Part shown: in pieces, positions 1-6,526 of the stretch | Numbering within the stretch: the first letter of the stretch is position 1 | Layout: every line of letters starts with the position of its first letter | Assembly (NCBI GenBank): GCA_023266795.1 | Contig: JAHFPI010000045.1 | Coordinates: 1 to 11,550, forward strand | Length of the DNA stretch: 11,550 bases | Source: Rhodospirillales bacterium | Lineage (GTDB): Bacteria > Pseudomonadota > Alphaproteobacteria > Micavibrionales > UBA2020 | Direction of reading: 5' to 3' | Program-made: the position numbers and the translations under genes | Notes under the pieces: generated by a model | The model's input: the letters and a program-made list of their open reading frames with translations, nothing else | What the model was told of the DNA's origin: nothing | The model's database searches: none

Positions 1-101
1 GTTACAAAGGCAGCTGGGTAACAGTTAAAGATGACATGAAAAAGGTTTTGCCGAAGGACGCGCCGCAGCCGGCGGGCCTGAAAGCCAAGAAGGAAGGATA
101 A
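1..101 (+). CDS. rplC: 50S ribosomal protein L3, C-terminal end (partial)
   Basis: Only the last 33 codons are present, read from position 3 to a TAA at 99–101. They encode a typical bacterial L3 C-terminus (KGSWVTVKDDMKK, then LPKDAPQPAG), ending in a short lysine-rich tail. L3 binds 23S rRNA early in 50S assembly and lies near the peptidyl-transferase centre. The next gene, rplD, begins 4 nt after the stop, the normal S10-operon order. The identification rests on the short motif plus context; the start, globular domain and main extension lie outside the window. Confidence 0.93.
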   Translation, partial: YKGSWVTVKDDMKKVLPKDAPQPAGLKAKKEG

Positions 102-105
102 TCGG

Positions 106-723
106 ATGAAGGTCGCCGTAAAGAGTCTCGACAATAAAAAAGTGGGTGATATCGATCTGAGCGATGCCATCTTCGGTGTGCCTGCGCGTGCCGACGTATT
201 GCACAGAATGGTGAACTGGCAGCTGGCAAAACGCCGCTCCGGCAACCACAAGACAAAGGATATCAGCGAAGTCAGCGGCACGGGCAAAAAACCCCATGCA
301 CAAAAAGGCAGCGGCCGCGCCCGGGCCGGTTCGCATCGCAGCACACGCCATGTCGGCGGTGCGGTCATGTTCGGGCCGGTTGTACGCTCTCACGCGATCG
401 ATATGCCGAAGAATTTCCGCAAGCTGGCGCTGAAAGTGGCGCTCTCCGCGAAACAGGCGGAAGGCAAGCTGATCGTTCTCGACGCGGCAAAGGTGAAGTC
501 GCACAAAACGAAGGATATGGCGAAGGTTCTGACCGGTCTCGGCATCACTTCCGCATTGTTTATCGATGAAACGATAGACCAGAATTTCATCCGTGCCGTC
601 GGCAATATTCCTTATATGGATGTCCTGCCGCAAAAAGGCATCAACGTTTATGACATTCTGCGTCGCGACGCTCTGGTGCTGACCAAAGACGCCGTTACAC
701 AACTGGAGGCAAGACTGAAATGA
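106..723 (+). CDS. rplD: 50S ribosomal protein L4
   Basis: This encodes 205 residues, the usual L4 length. L4 binds 23S rRNA domain I, and its extended loop lines the nascent-peptide exit tunnel. The loop is recognisable at about residues 58–90 (GTGKKPHAQKGSGRARAG, then FGP), the most conserved part of the family. The ATG at 106 is preceded by AAGGA at 94–98 inside the end of rplC. The TGA stop overlaps the rplW start as ATGA at 720–723, suggesting translational coupling. In E. coli L4 also represses its own operon through the S10 leader; that leader would lie upstream of this window, so it cannot be judged here. Confidence 0.98.
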   Translation: MKVAVKSLDNKKVGDIDLSDAIFGVPARADVLHRMVNWQLAKRRSGNHKTKDISEVSGTGKKPHAQKGSGRARAGSHRSTRHVGGAVMFGPVVRSHAIDMPKNFRKLALKVALSAKQAEGKLIVLDAAKVKSHKTKDMAKVLTGLGITSALFIDETIDQNFIRAVGNIPYMDVLPQKGINVYDILRRDALVLTKDAVTQLEARLK

Positions 724-1055
724 GCAAACCTGCAACAAAGAAAAAAGACGTTAAAGACGTCAAGATTTCCGAGACGCTTTATCAGATGATAAAATCTCCG
801 GTCATCACCGAAAAGGCGACCATGGGTTCGCAGTACAATCAGGTGACCTTCCGCGTTCCTCTGGAAGCGAACAAGACCATCATTAAAGCAGCTGTACAAA
901 GCGTCTTTAAAGTAAAAGTCGTGAAAGTGAACACTTCCACGCAAAAAGGTAAATTAAAGGTTTTCAAAGGCCGCGCGGCGCTGAGAAGCGACACGAAAAA
1001 AGCAATCGTTACGCTGGCAGAAGGCCAGACGATTGATGTGGCAACCGGAGTTTAA
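720..1055 (+). CDS. rplW: 50S ribosomal protein L23
   Basis: This encodes 111 residues. L23 sits at the exit-tunnel rim and is the docking site for trigger factor and SRP. The L23 core starts near residue 17 (YQMIKSPVITEKAT at 21–34) and runs to a typical alphaproteobacterial end (SDTKKAIVTLAEGQTIDV). The first 16 or so residues are a lysine/aspartate-rich N-terminal extension (KKKDVKDVK) not needed for the fold. The ATG at 720 overlaps the rplD stop by 4 nt, and GGAGG at 705–709 is the ribosome binding site. A later start is not favoured because this ATG has both the SD and the coupling overlap. Confidence 0.98.
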   Translation: MSKPATKKKDVKDVKISETLYQMIKSPVITEKATMGSQYNQVTFRVPLEANKTIIKAAVQSVFKVKVVKVNTSTQKGKLKVFKGRAALRSDTKKAIVTLAEGQTIDVATGV

Positions 1056-1066
1056 GGAGAAAGTAA

Positions 1067-1915
1067 ATGGCACTTAAATCATACCGTCCGACATCTCCAG
1101 GTCTTCGTCAGATGGTTCGCGTTGATCGCAGCGAACTGTGGAAGGGCAAACCTGAAAAATCGCTGGTTGATGGCAAGCATCACAGCGCCAACGGCCGCAA
1201 CAACCACGGGAATATCACTTCCTGGCATCGCGGCGGCGGCCACAAGCAGAGATACCGCGTGATCGATTTCAAACGCCAGAAGTTTGATGTCGAAGCTGTG
1301 GTCGAGCGTCTGGAATATGACCCGAACCGCACCGCCTGGATCGCGCTGATCAAGTACAGCGACGGCGAACTGGCCTATATCATTGCGCCCCAGCGTCTGG
1401 CGGCGGGAGATAAGGTTATTTCCTCGCAAAAGGCCGATATTCTGCCCGGCAATACGATGCCGATTAAAAATATCCCGGTCGGCACGCTGGTGCATAACCT
1501 CGAGCTGACCCCGGGCAAGGGCGGCCAGATGGCGCGTTCTGCCGGCACTTTTGTGCAGATCGTGGGCCGCGACGCCGGTTACACACAGATCAAACTGACC
1601 TCCGGCGAGCTGCGCGTCGTGCGCGGCGAGTGCCTGGCGACGGTCGGGACCGTTTCGAACGCGGATCATTCCAACGTACAGATCGGCAAAGCGGGCCGTA
1701 ACCGCTGGCTGGGCTGGAAACCGCATAACCGCGGCGTCGTGATGAACCCGATCGATCACCCGCATGGCGGCGGCGAAGGCAAATCCTCCGGCGGACGCAA
1801 TCCGGTAACGCCGTGGGGCAAACCGACAAAAGGCGCAAAAACGCGCAAGAACAAATCAACAGACAAATACATCTTGCGCCGTCGCAAGAATAAACGTCTG
1901 GCGCAAGGTCAGTAA
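1067..1915 (+). CDS. rplB: 50S ribosomal protein L2
   Basis: This encodes 282 residues, a few more than the usual 273–280. L2 is a large 23S rRNA-binding protein needed for subunit association and peptidyl-transferase assembly. The strongly conserved motif MNPIDHPHGGGEG lies at about 226–238 and holds the histidine equivalent to E. coli His229. The N-terminal OB-like region (YRVIDFKR, residues 63–70) and the SH3-like region with TPGKGGQMARSAGT (148–161) are intact. A strong SD, AGGAG at 1055–1059, overlaps the rplW stop and lies 7 nt before the ATG. The C-terminus is the usual basic tail (KYILRRRKNKR). Confidence 0.99.
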   Translation: MALKSYRPTSPGLRQMVRVDRSELWKGKPEKSLVDGKHHSANGRNNHGNITSWHRGGGHKQRYRVIDFKRQKFDVEAVVERLEYDPNRTAWIALIKYSDGELAYIIAPQRLAAGDKVISSQKADILPGNTMPIKNIPVGTLVHNLELTPGKGGQMARSAGTFVQIVGRDAGYTQIKLTSGELRVVRGECLATVGTVSNADHSNVQIGKAGRNRWLGWKPHNRGVVMNPIDHPHGGGEGKSSGGRNPVTPWGKPTKGAKTRKNKSTDKYILRRRKNKRLAQGQ

Positions 1916-1927
1916 GGGAGAAGAAAA

Positions 1928-2218
1928 GTGGCACGTTCCGTAAGAAAAGGCCCGTTTATAGATGGCTATTTGCTGAAGAAGGCAGACAAGGCCCGTGGCT
2001 CAGGCCGTAACGAGGTTATTAAAACCTGGTCACGCCGCTCCACGATCCTGCCGCAATTCATCGGTCTGACATTTGGCGTTTATAACGGCCAGAAATTCAT
2101 TCCGGTGATGGTCACGGATAACATGATCGGTCACAAGCTGGGCGAATTCGCGCCCACCCGTCAGTTTACGGCGCATACCGCCGCAGGCGCTGACAAGACC
2201 GCGAAAGCGAAGGAATAG
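1928..2218 (+). CDS. rpsS: 30S ribosomal protein S19
   Basis: This encodes 96 residues; S19 is normally about 92. S19 binds 16S rRNA in the 30S head, next to S13. The N-terminus (MARSVRKGPFID) and the signature region VYNGQKFIPVMVTDNMIGHK (51–70), then LGEFAPTR, are diagnostic. The start is GTG at 1928, supported by GGGAG at 1916–1920 directly after the rplB stop and by alignment with the usual S19 N-terminus. The last residues (DKTAKAKE) form a short polar tail. The gene is 12 nt after rplB and 5 nt before rplV. Confidence 0.98.
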   Translation: MARSVRKGPFIDGYLLKKADKARGSGRNEVIKTWSRRSTILPQFIGLTFGVYNGQKFIPVMVTDNMIGHKLGEFAPTRQFTAHTAAGADKTAKAKE

Positions 2219-2223
2219 CAGTC

Positions 2224-2703
2224 ATGTCAAAATTAACAAATAAACCCCGCCGTTCCGAGACCGAGGCCATTGCCAAAGCCCGCTACATCAAAGGCAGCGA
2301 GCGCAAGCTTAACCTCCTGGCGCAGCTGATCCGTGGTAAAGCGGCGGCACGGGCGCTGATCGAACTGGAATTCTCCCGCCGGCGCATGGCAGGCGAAGTC
2401 AAGAAAGTCCTTGAGTCCGCTATCGCGAACGCTGAAAACAACCACAATCTGGACGTTGACCGTCTGGTGGTAAAAGAAGCGACCGTGGGACGTACGATGA
2501 CCCTGAAGCGTTTTCATGCGCGGGGCCGTGGTAAATCCGCAGGTGTTGAAAAACCTTTTGCGAACATCACGATCATCGTGAGTGAATCAGTGGCAGCGAA
2601 GCCTGCCGCCGGTGCTGCCGATAAAAAAGCCGTAAAGAAGGGTTCCAAAGGAACATCTTCCAAAAAGGCATCCGCTAAAACAGACACGAAAGCTGGAGAA
2701 TAA
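2224..2703 (+). CDS. rplV: 50S ribosomal protein L22 with K/A-rich C-terminal tail
   Basis: This encodes 159 residues, against about 110–127 for most bacterial L22. L22 touches all 23S rRNA domains, and its beta-hairpin lines the exit tunnel. The core is clear: YIKGSERKLNLLAQLIRGK (21–39), then the hairpin region at about 88–119 (GRTMTLKRFHARGRGK, then PFANITIIVSE). From about residue 122 there is a 38-residue tail of Lys, Ala, Ser and Thr (AAKPAAGAADKKAVKKG) with no globular character. The reading frame stays open without a break and the stop overlaps the rpsC ribosome-binding region, so the tail looks genuine. The SD, AAGGAA at 2210–2215, is inside the end of rpsS. Confidence 0.97.
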   Translation: MSKLTNKPRRSETEAIAKARYIKGSERKLNLLAQLIRGKAAARALIELEFSRRRMAGEVKKVLESAIANAENNHNLDVDRLVVKEATVGRTMTLKRFHARGRGKSAGVEKPFANITIIVSESVAAKPAAGAADKKAVKKGSKGTSSKKASAKTDTKAGE

Positions 2704-2705
2704 GA

Positions 2706-3392
2706 ATGGGTCAGAAAGTTAACCCGATTGGATTGAGACTGGGCATCAACCGTACGTGGGACAGCCGCTGGTATGCGGGTAAGGACTACGCGGCCAAGCT
2801 GCTGCAGGACATCAAACTGCGCGCGCATGTTTTTGCCGCCCTGAAACAGGCGGGCGTGGCGCGGGTGGTGATCGAGCGCGCGGCCAGCAAAACCAACGTG
2901 ACAATCCACACGGCGCGTCCGGGTGTGATTATCGGCAAAAAAGGCTCTGATATTGAAAAGCTCCGCAAGGACCTGTCCAAGTTCACTGGCGGCGAAGTGA
3001 CTCTCAATATCGTTGAAATCCGCAAGCCGGAAATGGATGCGCAACTCGTTGCTGACGGCATCGCGCAACAGCTGGAGCGCCGGGTTTCTTTCCGTCGCGC
3101 CATGAAACGCGCTGTCCAGTCCGCGCTGCGTCTCGGCGCGGGCGGTATCCGGGTGAACTGCTCCGGTCGTCTGGCCGGTGCGGAAATCGCGCGCCGTGAA
3201 TGGTACCGCGAAGGCCGCGTGCCGCTGCACACGTTGCGGGCGGACGTTGATTACGCTATTTCACGTGCTTCGACCACTTACGGCATTATCGGCGTTAAAG
3301 TCTGGATCTTCAAAGGCGAGATTCTGGCGCATGACCCGATGGCGCATGACAAGCGTCTGACAGACCAGCAACCGTCGCGCGGGGAAAGATAA
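2706..3392 (+). CDS. rpsC: 30S ribosomal protein S3
   Basis: This encodes 228 residues, typical for S3. S3 binds the 30S head at the mRNA entry channel and contributes to the mRNA helicase activity of the ribosome. The N-terminal MGQKVNPIGLRLG is diagnostic. A type-II KH RNA-binding domain with the GXXG loop (VIIGKKGSDIEKL, GKKG at 77–80) follows. The C-terminal domain includes GRLAGAEIARREWYREGRVPLHTLRA. GGAG at 2695–2698 in the rplV tail is the SD; rplV ends 2 nt before the ATG. The 51-nt gap after this gene is the largest inside the ribosomal-protein run. Confidence 0.99.
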   Translation: MGQKVNPIGLRLGINRTWDSRWYAGKDYAAKLLQDIKLRAHVFAALKQAGVARVVIERAASKTNVTIHTARPGVIIGKKGSDIEKLRKDLSKFTGGEVTLNIVEIRKPEMDAQLVADGIAQQLERRVSFRRAMKRAVQSALRLGAGGIRVNCSGRLAGAEIARREWYREGRVPLHTLRADVDYAISRASTTYGIIGVKVWIFKGEILAHDPMAHDKRLTDQQPSRGER

Positions 3393-3395
3393 TTT

Positions 3396-3415
3396 TTGCA
3401 TATAAGATCATGCAA
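3396..3415 (+). repeat. Small inverted repeat in the rpsC–rplP gap
   Basis: TTGCAT (3396–3401) and ATGCAA (3410–3415) form a perfect 6-bp inverted repeat around an 8-nt loop, just after the rpsC stop. Two G·U pairs could extend the RNA stem outward. The stem is AT-rich and has no following T-run, so it is not a convincing terminator. It could be a weak RNA hairpin, a protein site, or chance. Confidence 0.4.
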
Positions 3416-3443
3416 GGTTTAGAGAAGGAAAAGGAATAAGGTT

Positions 3444-3851
3444 ATGATGTCACCAAAGAAAATGAAGTTCCGCAAGCAGCACAAGGGCCGTATCCACGGC
3501 GTTGCTTCGTCGGGCACATATCTCTCTTATGGTTCTTTCGGTCTGAAGGCGACCTCGCCGGAGCGTATCACCGCGCGCCAGATTGAAGCCGCGCGCCGCG
3601 CGATCAGCCGCTGCATCAAGCGTCAGGGACGTCTCTGGATCCGTATTTTTCCGGACGTTCCCGTGTCGAAGAAGCCCCTTGAAGTGCGCATGGGTTCCGG
3701 CAAAGGATCGCCCGAATTTTATGTCAGCCGCGTAAAGCCCGGCAAGATCATGTTTGAACTGGACGGTGTGACCCGCGCAGTCGCCGAGGAGGCATTCTCT
3801 CTCGCTTCCGCCAAGCTGCCGATCAAAGTACGTTTTGTATCCCGCGATTAG
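3444..3851 (+). CDS. rplP: 50S ribosomal protein L16
   Basis: This encodes 135 residues (the family norm is 136–138). L16 binds late in 50S assembly and contacts the A- and P-site tRNAs. Diagnostic blocks are MMSPKKMKFRKQHKGRIHG at the start, ITARQIEAARRAI (42–54) and RMGSGKG (82–88). Arg82 corresponds to E. coli Arg81, the residue hydroxylated by YcfD/RoxA in some bacteria. Two ATGs occur in tandem (3444 and 3447); the first matches the usual M-L-S-P-K spacing and lies 8–9 nt after AGGA at 3432–3435. The gene is separated from rpsC by a 51-nt gap carrying a short inverted repeat, and rpmC follows 10 nt downstream. Confidence 0.98.
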   Translation: MMSPKKMKFRKQHKGRIHGVASSGTYLSYGSFGLKATSPERITARQIEAARRAISRCIKRQGRLWIRIFPDVPVSKKPLEVRMGSGKGSPEFYVSRVKPGKIMFELDGVTRAVAEEAFSLASAKLPIKVRFVSRD

Positions 3852-3861
3852 GAAGAAGAAA

Positions 3862-4113
3862 ATGAAAACCGCAGATTTAAGAGCCAAATCACCAGACGAG
3901 TTGCAGCAGAACCTGCTTGACCTGCGAAAGGAGCAGTTCAACTTCCGGTTCCAGAAATCGACCGGCAAGATCGAGGACACCTCGCGGATTCGCGTTGTCC
4001 GCCGCGACATCGCCAAAATCAAGACACTGCAGAATCAACTCAAATCCGGTAAAGCGCCGGTTGCCAAAAAGGCAGCCAAGCCAGCCGCCAAGAAAAAGAA
4101 AGCTAAGGAGTAA
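3862..4113 (+). CDS. rpmC: 50S ribosomal protein L29 with K/A-rich C-terminal tail
   Basis: This encodes 83 residues; L29 is usually 60–70. L29 is a two-helix protein beside L23 at the tunnel exit. The core (MKTADLRAKSPDELQQNL, then LRKEQFNFRFQ and TSRIRVVRRDIAKIKT) is complete by about residue 60. A 20-residue basic tail (AKKAAKPAAKKKKAKE) follows. I chose the ATG at 3862 over an in-frame TTG at 3835 because that TTG lies inside rplP and would add non-homologous residues. AGGA at 3850–3853 is the SD and overlaps the rplP stop. The tail codons also provide the SD (AAGGAG, 4105–4110) for rpsQ. Confidence 0.96.
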   Translation: MKTADLRAKSPDELQQNLLDLRKEQFNFRFQKSTGKIEDTSRIRVVRRDIAKIKTLQNQLKSGKAPVAKKAAKPAAKKKKAKE

Positions 4114-4118
4114 ATAAA

Positions 4119-4499
4119 ATGCCACGTCGTGTGCTGGAAGGCAAAGTCGTCAGTGATAAATGTGACAAGACGGTTACCGTTATTGTCGAGCGCCGGGTGA
4201 GAGATCCTCTCTATGGCAAGATCGTGCGCCGTTCCGCGAAATATGCGGCGCATGACGAAGGGAATACATGGAAAGTCGGCGACGAGGTGTCCATCGAGGA
4301 ATGCCGTCCGCTGTCGAAATCGAAAAGATGGCGCGTTATCAGCGGCAAAGCCACCGGCGAAAGCACTGCTAAAACAGTGGACGACGGCAATCATGGAAAA
4401 GCTTCCGTGAAGAGGGTGATTGCAGAGAAAGCCGCGCCGAAAAAAGAAGTAAAAGAAGTCAAGGCTGCTAAAAAACCCGCAGCTAAAAAAGAGAAGTAA
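4119..4499 (+). CDS. rpsQ: 30S ribosomal protein S17 with long C-terminal extension
   Basis: This encodes 126 residues, against 76–89 for most bacterial S17. S17 is an OB-fold protein that binds 16S rRNA early in 30S assembly. The core is unmistakable: MPRRVLEGKVVSDKCDKTV, DPLYGKIVRRSAKYAAHDE (29–47) and VGDEVSIEECRPLSKSKRW (53–71). From about residue 77 there is an extra segment of some 50 residues. Its first part is mixed polar (GESTAKTVDDGNHGKAS) and its last part is Lys/Ala/Glu-rich, ending KKPAAKKEK. This is the longest extension in the window. The reading frame is continuous and rplN follows 14 nt later, so a frameshift artefact is unlikely. SD AAGGAG lies 8 nt before the ATG. Confidence 0.96.
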   Translation: MPRRVLEGKVVSDKCDKTVTVIVERRVRDPLYGKIVRRSAKYAAHDEGNTWKVGDEVSIEECRPLSKSKRWRVISGKATGESTAKTVDDGNHGKASVKRVIAEKAAPKKEVKEVKAAKKPAAKKEK

Positions 4500-4513
4500 G
4501 AAAGGCCAAACAA

Positions 4514-4882
4514 ATGATACAGATGCAATCATGTCTGGACGTCGCCGATAACAGCGGGGCACGCCGGATCCAGTGTATCAAGGTGCTGGGCGGTTCACAC
4601 AGAAGAACAGCCGGTATCGGCGATATAATCGTCGTCTCCGTGAAGGATGCGATTCCGCGCGGCCGCGTCAAAAAAGGCACCGTGCACAAGGCGGTCATCG
4701 TCCGCACCTCCACGCCGCTGAAGCGCGATGACGGCACCAGCATCCGTTTTGACCGTAACGCTGCTGTGCTGATCAATCCGGCCGGAGAGCCTGTCGGTAC
4801 CCGTATCTTTGGACCGGTGACACGCGAGCTGCGTTCCAAGAACTTCATGAAAATCATCTCGCTCGCGCCGGAGGTGCTGTAA
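4514..4882 (+). CDS. rplN: 50S ribosomal protein L14
   Basis: This encodes 122 residues, exactly the family length. L14 binds 23S rRNA at the subunit interface, forms bridges to 16S rRNA and is the target of the silencing factor RsfS. Diagnostic sequence includes MIQMQSCLDVADNSGARRI, IQCIKVLGGS, VVSVKDAIPRGRVKKG and RIFGPVTRELR. The SD is AAAGG at 4501–4505. In E. coli this gene opens the spc operon behind its own promoter. Here only 14 nt separate it from rpsQ and there is no promoter-like sequence, so it is probably co-transcribed with the S10 genes. The TAA stop overlaps the rplX ATG by 1 nt (TAATG). Confidence 0.99.
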   Translation: MIQMQSCLDVADNSGARRIQCIKVLGGSHRRTAGIGDIIVVSVKDAIPRGRVKKGTVHKAVIVRTSTPLKRDDGTSIRFDRNAAVLINPAGEPVGTRIFGPVTRELRSKNFMKIISLAPEVL

Positions 4883-5214
4883 TGACCCAGTGCAAAATTA
4901 ACAAGTTCAGGATTAAAAAGGGCGACAAAGTCGTCGTTCTGACAGGCCGTGACAAAGGCAAAAGCGGCGAAGTAAAACACGTCAATCCGGCAGAGTCGAA
5001 AGTGACTGTGCAGGGCGTTAACGTGCAGACGAAACACCGCAAGCCGTCCCAGACCACGGGATCCGGCGGCATCGATAAAGTCGAAGCGCCGCTGCATATC
5101 TCGAATGTGGCGCTTGTCGACCCGAAAACGGGCAAACCGACCCGTATCGGTTACAAAACAGTCGGTGATCGCAAGGTGCGTGTGGCAAAGCGCTCCGGCG
5201 AGCAGATGGAATAA
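4882..5214 (+). CDS. rplX: 50S ribosomal protein L24
   Basis: This encodes 110 residues, slightly above the usual 102–107. L24 is one of the initiators of 50S assembly and binds the 5' part of 23S rRNA. The KOW motif lies at about 11–38 (IKKGDKVVVLTGRDKGKSGEV), followed by VQGVNVQTKHRKP (43–55) and the family C-terminal block HISNVALVDPKTGKPTRIGY. The ATG at 4882 overlaps the rplN stop by one base, and GGAGG at 4870–4874 inside rplN serves as SD, so the pair is probably translationally coupled. Confidence 0.98.
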   Translation: MTQCKINKFRIKKGDKVVVLTGRDKGKSGEVKHVNPAESKVTVQGVNVQTKHRKPSQTTGSGGIDKVEAPLHISNVALVDPKTGKPTRIGYKTVGDRKVRVAKRSGEQME

Positions 5215-5224
5215 GAGGGAAGTC

Positions 5225-5770
5225 ATGGTAGCGCGTCTTAAAAAAGAATATCTGGAGAAAATCAAGCCTGCGATGAAGCAGCAGTTTGGTTACAAGAACG
5301 ACATGGAAATCCCGCGTCTTGACAAGATCGTCATTAACATGGGCGTGGGCGAGAATGCCTCCGACAGCAAGAAAATCCAGGGGGCGATTGCCGACATCAC
5401 CGCCATTTCCGGCCAAAAGCCGCTGGTTATCAAGTCGCGCAAATCCATCGCCGCCTTCAAGCTGCGCGAGAATATCCCGATCGGCGTCAAGGTCACCCTG
5501 CGCGGCGAGCGGATGTACGAATTCCTCGACCGTTTGATCACGATTGCGATGCCGCGTATCCGCGACTTTCGCGGCGTTTCCGACAAGAGCTTTGACCGCA
5601 ATGGCAATTATGCTCTGGGTCTCAAGGAGCAGATTATTTTCCCCGAAATCAACTTCGACAAAATCGACGTGATCCGGGGCATGGATATCATCATTTGCAC
5701 GACCGCAAAGAACGATGATCAGGCAAAAGCTTTGCTGAAGGCATTCAAAATGCCCTTCAGGAAATATTAA
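5225..5770 (+). CDS. rplE: 50S ribosomal protein L5
   Basis: This encodes 181 residues (the family has about 178–187). L5 binds 5S rRNA with L18 in the central protuberance and contacts the P-site tRNA. Diagnostic blocks are IPRLDKIVINMGVGE (29–43), KPLVIKSRKSIAAFKLREN and the C-terminal LGLKEQIIFPEINFDKID, then GMDI. The frame is open back to 5105, but I chose the ATG at 5225. It follows a strong SD (GAGGGA, 5215–5220), lies 10 nt after the rplX stop and gives the normal L5 length; the upstream extension overlaps rplX and resembles nothing. In E. coli this start region is where S8 represses the spc operon; I could not see a convincing S8-site mimic here. Confidence 0.98.
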   Translation: MVARLKKEYLEKIKPAMKQQFGYKNDMEIPRLDKIVINMGVGENASDSKKIQGAIADITAISGQKPLVIKSRKSIAAFKLRENIPIGVKVTLRGERMYEFLDRLITIAMPRIRDFRGVSDKSFDRNGNYALGLKEQIIFPEINFDKIDVIRGMDIIICTTAKNDDQAKALLKAFKMPFRKY

Positions 5771-5788
5771 CCGGAGGAATGTTGAACA

Positions 5789-6094
5789 ATGGCTAAAACG
5801 AGTTCTGTCGAGAAAAATAACCGCCGCAAGAAGTTGGTGAAGAAATTCGCCGCTAAGTGGGCAAAGCTGAAAGCGATCGCGAATGACGACTCCCGTCCGG
5901 TGGATGAGCGTTTCGCGGCCCGCCTCAAAATGGCGACCCTGCCGCGCAACTCGCATCCGACACGGGTACGCAACCGCTGCGCCCTGACAGGCCGTGCGCG
6001 CGGCAACTACAGAAAATTCGGCATTTCCCGTCTTATGTTCCGGGATTTGGCTTCTCAGGGAATGATCCCTGGGGTAACGAAATCAAGCTGGTAA
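5789..6094 (+). CDS. rpsN: 30S ribosomal protein S14 (zinc-free type)
   Basis: This encodes 101 residues. It is the long, zinc-independent S14 found in proteobacteria: only one cysteine (Cys64 in RCALTGRARGNYRKFGISR) remains where the short zinc-ribbon form has CXXC pairs. S14 sits in the 30S head next to S3 and S10 and joins late in assembly. The N-terminus (MAKTSSVEKNNRRKKLVKK) and C-terminus (GMIPGVTKSSW) match the alphaproteobacterial form. A strong GGAGGA at 5773–5778 precedes the ATG by 10 nt. It lies between rplE and rpsH as in the standard spc order. Confidence 0.99.
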   Translation: MAKTSSVEKNNRRKKLVKKFAAKWAKLKAIANDDSRPVDERFAARLKMATLPRNSHPTRVRNRCALTGRARGNYRKFGISRLMFRDLASQGMIPGVTKSSW

Positions 6095-6114
6095 GAGGAA
6101 AGGAGTAATATTGT

Positions 6115-6510
6115 ATGGTTAACGATCCTCTTGGAGATTTGCTGACACGCATCCGGAACGGTCAAACGGCGAGGTTATCCGCTGTTTCCAGTCCCGCTTC
6201 AAAACACCGCATTAACGTGCTGGAAGTTCTGAAGCGCGAAGGGTACATCCGCGATTACAGTGTCTCGAAGAAAGATAATGGCTCGGCGGAACTGAGTGTT
6301 GAATTGAAATACTCGGAAGGCCAGCCGGTGATTCGCGAGATTGCCCGCATTTCCAAACCAGGACGCCGGGTCTACTCGAAAGTCACGGAAGTCCCGCGTT
6401 TTTATAACGGTCTCGGCATTTCAATCCTGTCTACGCCGCGTGGCGTGCTTTCCGACAAGGAAGCGCGTGAAGCGAATGTAGGCGGCGAATTGCTCTGCCG
6501 GGTCTTTTAA
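6115..6510 (+). CDS. rpsH: 30S ribosomal protein S8
   Basis: This encodes 131 residues, the family norm. S8 binds the central domain of 16S rRNA (helix 21) and nucleates platform assembly; in E. coli it is also the spc-operon repressor. Recognisable parts are DPLGDLLTRIRN (4–15), VLKREGYI (38–45) and the C-terminal signature STPRGVLSDKEAREANVGGE (106–125). The start ATG at 6115 follows AAAGGAG (6099–6105) by 9 nt. The N-terminus (MVNDP) is slightly shorter than the usual MSMSDP form. Confidence 0.99.
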   Translation: MVNDPLGDLLTRIRNGQTARLSAVSSPASKHRINVLEVLKREGYIRDYSVSKKDNGSAELSVELKYSEGQPVIREIARISKPGRRVYSKVTEVPRFYNGLGISILSTPRGVLSDKEAREANVGGELLCRVF

Positions 6511-6526
6511 TTGTGAGTATGTAGTC

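Noticed and set aside
3357..3406. Possible promoter in the rpsC–rplP gap (CTGACA at 3357–3362 and TATAAG at 3401–3406).
   Set aside because: The two elements are 38 nt apart, far from the usual 16–18, and nothing like a -35 lies at the correct distance.
3835..3861. In-frame TTG start upstream of rpmC.
   Set aside because: It lies inside the end of rplP and adds residues not seen in L29; the ATG at 3862 has its own SD and matches the family N-terminus.
5105..5224. In-frame upstream extension of rplE by 40 codons.
   Set aside because: It overlaps rplX in another frame, has no homology to L5, and the ATG at 5225 has a strong SD and gives the normal protein length.
5200..5240. S8 autoregulatory site at the rplX–rplE junction, as in E. 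coli.
   Set aside because: I could not fold a convincing helix with the internal-loop features of the S8 site; the segment is short and purine-rich.
5018..5956. Long open reading frame of 312 codons on the minus strand, antisense to rplX, rplE and rpsN.
   Set aside because: It lies fully opposite well-conserved genes, its product looks like no known family, and such frames arise from codon bias in GC-rich coding DNA. The same applies to minus-strand frames at 25–738, 1079–1765, 2514–3230, 8317–9024 and 9325–9978.
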